From Triangularia verruculosa (taxonomy: Eukaryota; Ascomycota; Sordariomycetes; Sordariales; Podosporaceae), in the NCBI GenBank assembly GCA_033296885.1, contig MU863920.1, forward strand, positions 124,001 through 188,000: a stretch of DNA of 64,000 bases, in the 5' to 3' direction. Positions within the stretch are counted from its first letter, which is position 1. Every line of letters starts with the position of its first letter. The notes under the pieces were generated by a model. The model was not told where the DNA came from. It made no database searches and saw nothing but the letters and a program-made list of their open reading frames with translations. This document shows, in pieces, positions 11,077 through 21,196 of this stretch. The position numbers and the translations under genes are program-made.

Positions 11077-11453
11077 CGTTTTCTGTGCTTGTGTGGTGTA
11101 TCTGCTTGAGCATAGATCACTTTTCAGGAACGCCATAAATTTCAGCGGCATCCCTGGCAGCCCAACTTCATCGCCGTGGTTGCCTAAAACCTGTCATCTA
11201 TCCAATGACATGCAGCATGCACACAGCCTAGGCGCTAAGAGGGGGAGGGGGAGTAATTTCTATTGGATGTCAAAGACACGCCACCCTGCACTGAGGTTGG
11301 GCACCCACATATGCGACTCTAAGAGAGCTGAAATTGATGAAGCGTTTTCGTAACAAGAACTTGGGATTTTACTCTGGCGGTGAGCGGCTTTCGCACTGAG
11401 TTTGAACTCATCAAGTCCTCTCTTTCCCAATCCACGAATTTCAAAACGTAGCC
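11077..11453. promoter_or_regulatory. Bidirectional promoter of the amyloid-motif pair
   Basis: 377 bp between the start codons of the HeLo-like gene (minus) and the 839-residue gene (plus). Shared upstream sequence would allow co-expression of the pair. No defined element recognised. Confidence 0.5.
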
Positions 11454-13973
11454 ATGGCATCAGATCGCGACGTCAACCAGACCTTTGGCAACACAAGTGC
11501 CGACAACAATTCCCAAGTCTTTGCCGGTCATGTCGACAATGTTAACAAGATATCACTCCACATGCATGTCTTCGCCAAGGGAACAGCTCTGGAGGGGTTA
11601 GATGTGCCGGCAGGCTCCGAGAAATCAGTCGCTGCCACACGTCGACGGCTCAAGACCATACTCCAACTTGCTTTTGGCCGTTTCGGCTGGTTGAAAGGGC
11701 CCCAGAAATGGGAATTGTTGGACCAGGTCTTAACATCAAGTGGAGTGGAGCTCGTGTCGCCTGCGTCTTTTGATGTAGAGTGGTATAAAGAACTTCGTGA
11801 CCACCACAACGACATGCACGGAGTCTTTTTTGAAGGTGGTGGTCCGAAACGCATCCCTTTGCCAACTCAGAGTTCCATGAGCTCGAGTCCAGCCCATTCG
11901 TCCTTACGAGCATTGACGGTCTGCCTGTCCTGCTTTTGCAGTGAGAATGGAATTGTGGCGGTCTTGGAGAGGCTTATTCCTTGTGGTCTACTTCAGGGCA
12001 ATATTCATGATGAAGATATCATCTTTGAAGGGTCCCTTCTGACTAGCTTGCGGGAGTGGGTTGCCTCAGTTCTCTCCGAGGAGGCCAGCAACAAGTTCAG
12101 GGACTATCTCCTCAAAACAGCGAAAGAAGCACTGGACAAGCTTCAGTCCAAGGGTCCTCATCCGAGTAGTAGCTGGGCGATGTACTACGAGTCTATTCAC
12201 TCTGAGCGGTGGGATCAGGAGCTCCAAATCATCCTCGGCGTCCTTAAATGGGCGATTACACCAACTCACGAGCGACCTGCCTCCATCGAATCAAGATATC
12301 CCACCCGGTCCTTACGAGCATGGACAGCTGCCTCAATGCTGTCCCAATTAGGCTTCAGACAAATCTCGGCGGGAAATCGGATCGTGACAAGGAGGGATGA
12401 ATACGATGAGGCCTTCAAAGCAAATCCCTTCAAGGATCAGAGCTACGACGTCTTCCTAGTAGCGACACACACCGGCGACCTCGAGACAGACCTCCTAGCG
12501 GATCCTATGGTCTTTGCCCCTGATGACGCACCGCCCCCAAGACCAATGCTCCTTCAAAACATTCCGGTGTTGGCATTCGGCCATACGAGGTATATGCAGC
12601 TTAACCCTAAGATTTCACCTCCAACGCTACACGAGGCATTCAAACATGCGTTTTCGACGGCAGTGCAGTCATTTGAAAGAATTCAAGTGACTGGCAGGGA
12701 TCAATTCATGGTCAAGCTAGTTGTGAATGCATCAAAAAACCCAATTCCATTTGCTAACAACATCCGCGACCTCTTCGATATATTCTCTCCACACATACAT
12801 GACATTTGCCTCGAGCCGTTTGTGGCATTTGTGGGTTCCGGCAATATTGTGAATGGTGAAGACTGGGCATTTTCGCGGAATCCTGAATCACTGTTTGACA
12901 AGGCAACCGACCTCGTGTTGACACAAAAGAGGTGGATGGCCAACTTCTTCCAGGTTTTGGCCATCGTTCTTGGGGCCATGTATGGCGTGTGCAGCCGTGC
13001 CTGCCGCGATCAATGCACCCACCTCGGGCTGAACTCTGAAATCGCCTTCGATCCCCAAAGCATTTACCGCGACAGTGGGAGAAAGGTCACACGCTGGGCC
13101 CGGCATGTTGGGCGAGCCCTTCAAGGAACGCTGGGCTACAGCGAATGGGCTTCTCTGCTTTTTGAAATGTTCTTGGGCGCCGAGGCTACGGACTCACCAC
13201 CCGACAAAAATGAAAAGCTGGTTCTTGGTGTGCAGTGTAACGGATTCACAGCCGTCTCGGACATCCTGGTTCGGCTCAAAATCCGACCAGAGCATCTTGG
13301 CGAGTTTCACATCGTCAGAGGCCAGCTACTCAACTTCCCATATGACAAAGATGATGGCCTTATTCGTGCATCAAACTTCAGTTCATACCCTGTCGAAGTC
13401 CGAGTTGACGTCGTCAACGAAAGGTGGGACGACGAACACGATCGCAACCGTGAGCAATTTCCCATGGATACAACACGGTTTGATATCGAGCCTGACTGGG
13501 GCCCCGGCAAGGAGGCGGACCAGCAAACTGTGGTATTGAACATGCGAAGAACGGGCATCCTTGCTGCCTCGATCAACCTTCGGACCGTCCTCAGTCGGCT
13601 AGGCCGGTGCGTGATAAATTGCTCCTGCGGAGGCAGCATAGACGCAGCTGCGCTGAAAGAAGATCTCTATTCATGGCAACGTCTCAGCCTTAAGGATCTG
13701 GAAGCTTTTGTGCGGCGTGGAACACCTAAGCGCAGACTGGCAGATGTTACCAAGGCTCATGAGAACTTCATCATAGATGCCTCCCAGTGTCCGGAGGCAC
13801 TGGTTTATGTTCTTGGAGTTTTGCATGCCAATGTCATTATAGTGACACAGAAATGTCTTGCGTGTGCAATCAAGCATAAGCCGGACGCAGAGAATGCCGT
13901 AGTTGTGATTGCTGGGCATCATATCAACGAGAGGGAAAATTCACTGGTCCTCGGGCGACGAGGTGTGTATTAG
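11454..13973 (+). CDS. Large protein with N-terminal HET-s-like motif
   Basis: A single-exon protein of 839 residues that I do not recognise beyond its N terminus. Residues about 8-29 (QTFGNTSADNNSQVFAGHVD) match the R2 repeat of the divergent HeLo-like protein at about 10 of 22 positions, with the same QVFxG core and a trailing DN. In the known HET-S/NWD2 system the receptor carries one N-terminal copy and the effector two C-terminal copies, the layout seen here. The rest is globular with mixed alpha/beta composition: no P-loop (GxxxxGK[ST]), no WD, ankyrin or TPR repeats, no signal peptide and no clear membrane segment were found. A Cys-rich patch (INCSCGG, then CLACAIK) lies in the last fifth. 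The ATG at 11454 has a good context (GCCATGG). It may be a non-NLR sensor or regulator of the HeLo-like protein; that role is inference. Confidence 0.72.
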   Translation: MASDRDVNQTFGNTSADNNSQVFAGHVDNVNKISLHMHVFAKGTALEGLDVPAGSEKSVAATRRRLKTILQLAFGRFGWLKGPQKWELLDQVLTSSGVELVSPASFDVEWYKELRDHHNDMHGVFFEGGGPKRIPLPTQSSMSSSPAHSSLRALTVCLSCFCSENGIVAVLERLIPCGLLQGNIHDEDIIFEGSLLTSLREWVASVLSEEASNKFRDYLLKTAKEALDKLQSKGPHPSSSWAMYYESIHSERWDQELQIILGVLKWAITPTHERPASIESRYPTRSLRAWTAASMLSQLGFRQISAGNRIVTRRDEYDEAFKANPFKDQSYDVFLVATHTGDLETDLLADPMVFAPDDAPPPRPMLLQNIPVLAFGHTRYMQLNPKISPPTLHEAFKHAFSTAVQSFERIQVTGRDQFMVKLVVNASKNPIPFANNIRDLFDIFSPHIHDICLEPFVAFVGSGNIVNGEDWAFSRNPESLFDKATDLVLTQKRWMANFFQVLAIVLGAMYGVCSRACRDQCTHLGLNSEIAFDPQSIYRDSGRKVTRWARHVGRALQGTLGYSEWASLLFEMFLGAEATDSPPDKNEKLVLGVQCNGFTAVSDILVRLKIRPEHLGEFHIVRGQLLNFPYDKDDGLIRASNFSSYPVEVRVDVVNERWDDEHDRNREQFPMDTTRFDIEPDWGPGKEADQQTVVLNMRRTGILAASINLRTVLSRLGRCVINCSCGGSIDAAALKEDLYSWQRLSLKDLEAFVRRGTPKRRLADVTKAHENFIIDASQCPEALVYVLGVLHANVIIVTQKCLACAIKHKPDAENAVVVIAGHHINERENSLVLGRRGVY

Positions 13974-15184
13974 GTAGCCTCGGCATCCATTTAAATACCG
14001 TTGCCATCAGCAGTCCTTTTTCGTGTTCTTCGTGCCTAGGTTCCTGGCTGTCCTTTACTTCTCGTATTCTTGAGCAACATGTCCCTCTCGTTCATCCCAG
14101 GACCCAGGTAGCCATGAATCAAGGAAGGCTCCCTGTTACCTTACCAGAGCAAACCTGAGCACCACGAGTATGAAAGAGCGTGCCATCTCAACAACAACAG
14201 CAACAACAAGTTACATGTACACCAACTCTTCTCTCATCTAGATGTTGACCTTGACCTTCCAGTTCTCTCTTTCAAACAGCCAGCTCGCGACGTAAGTGGC
14301 TCTTTCCCTGCGGCTTCAGGCGGAGGTAGAGAGAATATTGTGGCTCAAAGTCGCGGAATGAGGTGAAGTTTCGGGCCTACTCCCAGCGCTTTCGAAGGCT
14401 TGCTCGATGTTGATCCCTCGGGCGAGGGTAGGGACTGGAGCGTCATCCCAGGGTAGGTGCGTCCTCGCAGTCCTCGGAGTCGGAGCCAGATGACAGTGTG
14501 ATTATGAGAGTGCGCTGAATGGAAGCTCTAAACACCGAGATATGGTGCTTGAAAAGAGTGACTAAAATAGTCTATGGTTACTTATGATTGAAGATACCTC
14601 TAGATCTCATTGGGATGAACGTGATCAGAGAAGAAGACAAGGCCGGATCATAGGTACCTTACCCATAGAAGTGGTCAAAGTTTTATGCTTGAACGAACTG
14701 TTGTTGAATTGATCTGATCTGCAAATGGACATTTTCGTGTGAAAGAGCCTGTTGTTCTTAAGAAATCCCTGATCTTGCCAATGGTTCCGGCATTCAGGTT
14801 CACTGGTGAGCACTGCCTGGTGCTATGGAGGAGCTCATGTAAGCGCCGGCCTCGTACCCATTGACGAGGGTCCTCGTCGAGGATCCGCCCATGTTGGTTT
14901 GACGATGTCATCGAGATTTGGTGATTCTAAGCATCAGCCGCCTACTGGTCAACGCTTCCTGGTTGCTTTTGTTTTGGTAGACTTTCCCCCTCGCTCATCT
15001 AATTTTTCACTTCCCTTCAACCTTTCTCTCTCTTTGTGCACATCGCAGCAAAGAAACCATCATACCTACCTAGGTACCTGTACACAGCAAACATCACCTT
15101 GAACACGGTAAGTCGCGCATTCAAAGCATACATCATACCTAAGTACCGACTAACATTTTATTCAAACAGAAAAAGAATAACAAG
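13974..15184. other. Intergenic, 1.2 kb; 5' UTR intron at its end
   Basis: No supported coding region. The last part holds a pyrimidine-rich stretch, a TACCTACCTAGGTACCTG palindrome near 15063-15080, and a likely 5' UTR intron at about 15110-15170 (GTAAGT...CTAAC...AAACAG) belonging to the gene that starts at 15185. Confidence 0.5.
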
Positions 15185-15591
15185 ATGACTTCTACTCCTA
15201 ATCAAACCGAGACTCCCAAGCAGGAGGAACCCCGCCTCTACGCCGGGTGCCCTCATAAGCCTCTCTATATCGAGATCACGGTGGAGCTCCCTCACAACCC
15301 GGTCTCGCCTGCTCCCACTTACGAACACACTGTCCACGATCAGAACGTGGTTTCCATCAAGGAGGAGATCGTGGGCGACACGAAGGCTGTTACCTTTTTC
15401 TTCCGGTTCCCCATGCGTCCGCATGATCCGGTCTGGGTTGCGGAGATGGTGGAGCGGTATGAGGAGAGGATGAAGCAGATGGCGCGAAGGAGAAGATGAA
15501 GGAGGAGGAGGTGAAGGAGGAGGTGAAGAAGGTGAAGGTCAAGGAAGAGGAGGAGGAAGAGGAGGTGAAGATCAAGGAGGAGGAGAAGTGA
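15185..15591 (+). pseudogene. Small protein with apparent frameshift before charged tail
   Basis: The frame from the ATG at 15185 runs 104 residues and stops at 15497-15499. It is polar with Pro/Glu-rich parts and no known domain. Just before that stop, around 15480-15490, the next frame becomes a clean highly charged tail (repeated KEEE, VKEE and VKVK units) that runs to a TGA at 15589-15591. The tail is in register with the upstream frame if a single base is missing near 15483, so the gene looks frameshifted, either truly or through a base-calling error. If translation simply ends at 15499 it is a 104-residue hypothetical protein. A 5' UTR intron upstream argues that it is transcribed. Confidence 0.45.
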
Positions 15592-16039
15592 GGGTCTTCT
15601 GGGTATTTTATGCGAACTGAGCAACCAATGGTTCATGGAGGAATTTTGGCAGGGATAAGTAGCTAGCGCTGTTCAAAAGGACATGGTCAAACTTGAAAAG
15701 AATATTCGTCTCTTGTCAAATCTGTTTGTTGAGAGATGTCCGCCTGAATTACTTTGTGCTATATCAAATGCTCAAGACCTCCACTAACAGGATCGAACCC
15801 CATAGCTCAACGTAGCATCCCGAGATATGCACTGTGACGTGTCTACACTGAAAAGCACAAGGCCACCCCGGCTCGCAGATAAGTCGGGAATAGCTTCATG
15901 CGGGCATCATGCCCCTCCTTTTCGATTGCAAATCTATATTCGGCACCAGAGCCGAATGCTGTGCACCTAAGGTACCTACTTGGAGCTGCAAATAATTTAG
16001 CAATTCATATCAACTGAGGCGCCATCAAAAACAGACAGT
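15592..16039. other. Intergenic, nothing recognised
   Basis: 448 bp upstream of the monooxygenase. It contains an AAGGTACCTACTTGG half-palindrome near 15968. A GGTTCGATCC stretch on the minus strand near 15790 resembles a tRNA T-arm but has no tRNA around it. Confidence 0.45.
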
Positions 16040-17465
16040 ATGGGAGAGAAATCAAAGAAACGCCCGTTTCAAATCGGCATCATCGGCGGTGGCATCGCTG
16101 GCCTGTCCACCGCCCTGTTTCTCCACCACTTCTGTCCTTCGGGCTCAATCGAGATCAACATCTACGAACAAGCAGAGCAGTACCGTGAAATCGGCGCAGG
16201 TATCAACCTCGGCGTCAACGCAACGAAGCTTCTCCATCAAATCGGTCTTGGTGATGAAATCAATGCCATCGCTGGTTCCAAAGACGGTGTCTTCTTTACT
16301 CTCCGCCGATGGGACAACAGTGAGGAGATCACCACAATCTACTCCAACGACTCGGGTAATATCCGCCAAGCTGCCGTATCACGGGCTGAGCTTCTGCAAG
16401 TCCTTCTCGATGCTATCAAAGCGAGAAGTGCTGCGACATTGCACACCAAGAAGAAGTGCCAGTCTGTCACTGTAAGTTTAGGCTTTCTGCTGTGTTTTAT
16501 ACCATCTTGAGTGACGCAGCCCTAACACAGCTCAGAGTTGTGAATCAGGAGTCAAAATAACCTTCACCGACGCCACCGCCGCATCTTGTTCCATCCTCAT
16601 CGCCTCCGATGGAATCCACTCACCAATTCGGAGCCAGTACCTGAGAAACACGCCGCCAATCTACTCTGGAAAGATCGTCTATCGCGGCTTGCTGCCATTT
16701 GCCTCGCTGCCCAAGCCATGGCCAATCCAATCCTATCATGTGATGTGGATCGGGCCGAACAAGCACCTGCTCACCTACCCGATATCCCAAGGCGAAACCC
16801 AAACGCTTAACTTTGTAGGGTGTATCACGACCCCTGAGTCAGATCTTGGTGACCTGAAGGAGTCCTGGTCCGCTACGTGCGCCAGAACAGAACTAGAGAG
16901 AGATTTCGGGGACTGCGATGGCATTGTGCAAAAAGTGATCGAGTTGCTGCCAGAAGAGGTGTCAAAATGGAAGATCAACGACCGAGAAGCAGCGGAGAGG
17001 TGGGTGTTTGAGGGAGGGAAGGTGGCGCTGGTGGGGGATGCGGCGCACCCGATGGTTCCGCACCAGAGTGCAGGCGCTGGTCAGGCGGTGGAGGATGCAT
17101 TTGTCATCGGGAGGGCCATGGCTGGCCTACTGGAAGCTAGAAACGGAAAGTTAAACGGGGAATCGAAAGAGTGGATGGAACTCTATGAGAAGGTGAGAAT
17201 GCCAAGGGCGAGCAAGGTTCAGGAGACCAGCAGGGGCGCCGGGTACCTGTATCAGATGCAGGCGGAGAACATGAAGGGAAAGAGCTATGACGAGTGTGTC
17301 CCCGTGCTGAGAGACACGGTGCAGGAGAGGATGAAGTGGATTTGGGAGGAGGAGTTGGAAGGAGTGTTTGAGGAGGAGCGGGAGAGGTTGCTGCAGAAAC
17401 TGGAACAGAGGCCGGGACCGGGACGAGAGTGCCACGTCCTGGACAGAGAAACCGCACTGCAATAG
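16040..17465 (+). CDS. FAD-dependent monooxygenase, salicylate-hydroxylase type
   Basis: Class A flavin monooxygenase expected to hydroxylate an aromatic substrate using NAD(P)H and O2. Exons 16040-16471 and 16536-17465 (intron 16472-16535, GTAAGT...CTCAG) give 453 residues, the normal size. The dinucleotide-binding GxGxxG lies at residues 16-21 in IGIIGGGIAGLSTA, followed by EQAEQYREIGAGI. The second FAD motif, VALVGDAAHP, is at about 307-316 and runs into MVPHQSAGAGQAVEDA. The C-terminal ~60 residues are Glu/Arg-rich and helical. No signal peptide. Its flanks are AT-rich repeats downstream and an accessory gene upstream, so it may belong to a variable region; no partner genes for a defined pathway are adjacent. 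The substrate cannot be named from sequence. Confidence 0.88.
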
Positions 17466-17795
17466 GCCTTGAAAGATAGTTAAGAGGCCTTGAAAGGGGC
17501 CTTGAAAGATAGTTAAGAGGTCTTGAAAGATAATAAATGGCCTTTAAAAAAAGGTTAATAGGCCTTAGAATATACTGAGAACACTTTAAACGATACTTTT
17601 GATGTGTTAAAAGATAGTCAATAGCCCTTGGAATATTTGGAGAAACACTTTAGATTATACTTTTAATGTGTTAAAAGATAGTTAATAAGCCGTAAAAGAT
17701 AGTTAGTAGGTCTTAAAAATAGTTAATAACCTTTGGAATACATCGAGAATACTTTAAACGATACTTTTGATGTATTAAAAGAAAGTTGATATCAA
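17466..17795 (+). repeat. AT-rich degenerate tandem repeat, left block
   Basis: Starts right after the monooxygenase stop. Short units of GGCCTTGAAAGATAGTTAAG are followed by about three copies of a 62-64 bp unit at 17561-17622, 17624-17687 and 17729-17792. Each copy runs from [GA]CCTTGGAATAT through ACTTTAAACGATACTTTTGA to GTTAAAAGATAGTTAATA. The same family recurs in inverted orientation at 19645-19775. Confidence 0.8.
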
Positions 17796-17975
17796 ACAGG
17801 TGCTTCAATCAAATAGATGGTTGAAGTGTGGGTAGTCTGAGTGGAGCAAAGTGGCGCCCAGGGCCTATAAGAGATAAGGGTAGTGAATGACCTCTCCCAA
17901 CACCTCAGGTCTCAAACAATAACCGGCTTCTCCCTTCCTGCCCCTCAACAACTACCGATGCTCCATGCAGGCTGG

Positions 17976-19341
17976 TCAGATCTCATTGTAATCCGGCACG
18001 TGCTCCGCAAAGTCTGCGGCGTTAGACCCTCTGAAATTCTCATCGTCGCTGTAATAGTCCGGGAGGCTCTCGGCAGAGAGGGGCAAATTTTCAGGCCCGC
18101 CAGCCCATGCTGTGGCCATGGTTGTCACGTACCGGAGTTGGAAAGCCAGATACGCTTTCGGGACATCTTCCTCACGGACGGGGAAGAATATGAAACGTGG
18201 TTTCTCAGGCGCGCGCATCATCACGAGATTTGTCAACTGGCCAGACTCGGAGCGAACTGTCCCCGCCGGGGGGATCCTGAGGTTGGTAAACCAATCGACC
18301 GCCCCTGAATTTTCGATAATCTTGATCTCGGGCGAGAAAGCCTCTCGGAAGTCGTCCGCTTTGCGCGGCAGCGAATCATCGGGGTTGACTCGGGTGGCGA
18401 GGGGTACCACTTGGAGTTGGATGGTTATGTAACCAGGAAGGATTGCCGACTGCTCCCAGGCTGCCCATGCCTTTCCAAGGGGCTTGAGGGCAATCTTGGC
18501 GTTAGACCACATGTGGAAGAGGTGATCAGGGAGCGTGATCATGTTCCAATAGCAGTTGGACTGGTCGGAGGCAAAGTACCTTCTCATCATGATGGACAAA
18601 TCTTTGGGGTCGTATCCGCCCGATGGCCGTAACTCCTGTGGGATGATGCGGTTGACACCGCGCAAACAGACCTTCATCAAGCCAGTGATCTGAGGAGCAA
18701 GTGTTGGGATGATATGATACACCTTGCTTGAAACCAAATATGGAGCTTGCTGTCGTGCTCTGTAGTCGATGCTGATGCGGTGCGCTGCTTCGGACCCGAT
18801 AGGGCCCAGGTTGGTGCCGTCTTCGAAGTTGGGGAGGCCTGGTTGGAGGTCAGAAAGACAGCTTTTACCAAAGAGATAGGAAATGTATGTACTCACACAG
18901 TTTCGCCAAGAACGCCATGCACAAGGTGGTGGCGATGACGCTCTCTGCATACGCTGGATTTTCCCCGGTGCAACGCACAGCGTGTCTCAAGCGATCATGA
19001 TGCATCATTATCAGTGCCGAAACCTGAAAGTCATTGAACGTCGCGAATTCCCTTTGTGGTTTTTCCGTCAAATGCGCAAAGTTTGCCTTCCACCATTGCT
19101 CTAGCTGGCGGATGAAATGAAACTGGGCCGAAAGCTCGTTACGGCTAGGCAAGGTGTCGGTGGTGGTAGGCAGCCTGTCGGGGACTGTGGAGCCCAATTC
19201 GATGTACTGTGATGGGCGTATTGCGAAGTTCTGTCCCGGGTTCTGTCCCAAGTTCTGTACCGGGTTCTGTCCCAAGTTCTGTACCGGGTTCTTTCCCGAG
19301 TTCTGTCCCGAGTTCTGTCCCGAGTTCTGTTGCGAAGCCAT
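17976..19341 (-). CDS. Orphan protein with N-terminal Gln/Asn/Gly repeats
   Basis: Exons 18897-19341 and 17976-18838 (intron 18839-18896, GTGAGT...CAACCAG) give 435 residues. After MASQQ the first ~40 residues are a five-residue-period repeat of Q-N-[SLP]-G and Q-N-P-V type, encoded by about seven 15-bp DNA units at 19228-19332. The remainder is globular with no recognised motif; it has several Trp and Pro residues and an acidic C terminus (DYYSDDENF). No signal peptide or membrane segment is evident. The gene sits alone between two repeat blocks in inverted orientation, which suggests an inserted or rearranged segment. I do not recognise the family. Confidence 0.6.
19228..19332. repeat. 15-bp coding tandem repeat
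   Basis: About seven units of GTTCTGTCCCGAGTT and close variants. On the minus strand it encodes the Gln/Asn/Gly repeat of the orphan protein; because the unit is a multiple of three, other frames are open too. Confidence 0.85.
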
Positions 19342-20731
19342 GATGGTTTTGTGTGATGGTTTTGTGTTGCGCTGGAGAGGAAAGGAGAAAAGGCAATACC
19401 AGGCACCGAGATGAGAAGACGTGTATTTATGGTTGATTGCAAACCTTATAGGGCATAAGAATTGGAGAACCTTTGAGGCTTTAGGATGCCCATCGTGGCT
19501 TGCCTTTCTTTAAACCTCCAAACTTTCCAGGCAACCGTTCCCTTTCTTCCTTCCACATCATACCTAATCACATGACGCACTCACGCCGTGGATAAAATAA
19601 TTTGTACTGTAAGCCAGGATTACACCTTAGGGAGAGTACAAAAGACCTATCAACTATCTTCTTACAGCTTATTACTATCTTCTCAGGGCTTATAACTATC
19701 TTTTAACACATCAACAGGATTATTTCATATGTTTTCGATATATTCCAAGGCCTATTAACTATCTTTTACCCCTTAGCTTCTTTATCAATACATCACCTTT
19801 TACCACTACCTTTGACCATGTATTGGACCATCACGTATCAGTGTTTTACCCTGATATACCTAGATAGAGAATAAAACTACGGTAGGTATTCAGCGAAAGT
19901 TGAACCATTGAACCATCCCCGATTTAGTTGTTGATGAGTGTCTAGTGAAGAGTAGTTAGAAGTAGCAGCGTACGCCAGTATAGAATTCAGGAAGATGCCA
20001 AGAGGTGTCAAGGTTTAGGAGAATGATGAGGCGGAGAGTTTCCTCCGGTGGGAGGATAGTGTATAGGTACCTACTAAGCAGGGGTTCCACGTTTGTGGCG
20101 ACAATTCTCGATGTTGGTAACCTTCAAGCTTCCTTCTGATTCCGAGATGGTGGGATGTTTTTACCAGCCCAAAGCTTACGGTCGCTGTACAAGGCTCTTT
20201 ACCTTAGATTTACAAACGCACAGCTTAAAAAATCAACTCAGCGAGGTTCAACATGGATATCAAGCGCTATCTCGACAGGCTCTTGCTTCTGCTCACTAAG
20301 GCGGCTGGATTGCAGTCCACCCCTCCTGACTGGTCCGACTACTATACTAAATTGAAGTGGCATATTGGAAGTTCGGGTCTGGGAGCTAGCCCTCAGGTCT
20401 AAGTCTTCACCATTCTCACCTACGGAGGCTACTGCCACCTGCTCACATTATACACAACACCAACTGGTTTGCTACACCAGCAGCGATGACGCACAACTCT
20501 CGCGTGACTACGTAAGCTATCACTCATCGCCTGCCACCACTCAAGCTCGCAGCAATACGTAGCCTCCGCGTTCCACGTATTGTTTTAGCTGAACAATAAA
20601 ATCTCCAATGGCTCTCTCACCTGTCCTCGCCATCAGCCAAGGCTTCAATACTGCACTCGAAGTATATAAACGACCAACCCCAACATCAACCTGGAGTCTT
20701 TCCCAACCACAACCAGAACCAAAGAAGCAAG
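19342..20731. other. Intergenic, 1.4 kb, with right repeat block
   Basis: No supported gene. It holds the inverted copy of the AT-rich repeat family (19645-19775) and several AGGTACCTA-like palindromes. Small ORFs between 20090 and 20560 lack any coding signature. Confidence 0.5.
19645..19775 (-). repeat. AT-rich degenerate repeat, right block (inverted)
   Basis: Read on the minus strand it gives AAAAGATAGTTAATAGGCCT, then TTGGAATATATCGA, then TTGATGTGTTAAAAGATAGT. This is the same unit as at 17561-17792 but in the opposite orientation. Confidence 0.75.
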
Positions 20732-21196
20732 ATGCCACTTTCACCAACCGACCGTGAACATCTCCTCGCCATCTTCAGACGTCTGATCGAGGCAGTGAAT
20801 AGACCAGAGACAGAAGTACCGGTCCATGACGATGGCCGTTCTTCTTCACATGCTACCGCAGTATGACCCCCACGTTCTGATATTTTGATCTGTACCTACA
20901 CTAACATCTCGCTCAGGCTTCCAACGAGACATACGAGGAACGCACTATCGCTCTTGAAAGAGCTCAGAGACAACTTGGCCGGTTCCTGGAGGAGGTCAGA
21001 GATAGTGAGGAAGATGTGGCTACCGTTTTATGGGTGGTAGGTTGTTGGACATCAGAGATAACGAAGGTTGGATTGTAACTGACTTTGATGGGGTATGGAG
21101 ATTGAGTACTTTACGAATCGACTCCAGGAGACTAGGAGGGGGATGGAGATCCAGATTGCGCTGGGCAGAATGGCTAAGGCTGCTAGTGCTGCGTGA
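20732..21196 (+). CDS. Small helical hypothetical protein
   Basis: Exon 1 (20732-20860) and exon 2 (from 20917) are joined by a canonical intron (GTATGA, ACACTAAC branch site, CTCAG). Exon 2 either reads on to a TAA at 21076-21078, giving 96 residues, or splices again (intron 21037-21127, GTAGGT...CTCCAG) into 21128-21196, giving 105 residues. I prefer the second model because the added residues keep the helical, charged character. The protein looks like one or two amphipathic helices (ETYEERTIALERAQRQLGRF). It has no domain, signal peptide or membrane segment, and I do not recognise it. Confidence 0.45.

Noticed and set aside
15780..15860. tRNA-like T-arm on the minus strand (GGTTCGATCC)
   Set aside because: No A box, anticodon arm or acceptor stem can be built around it.
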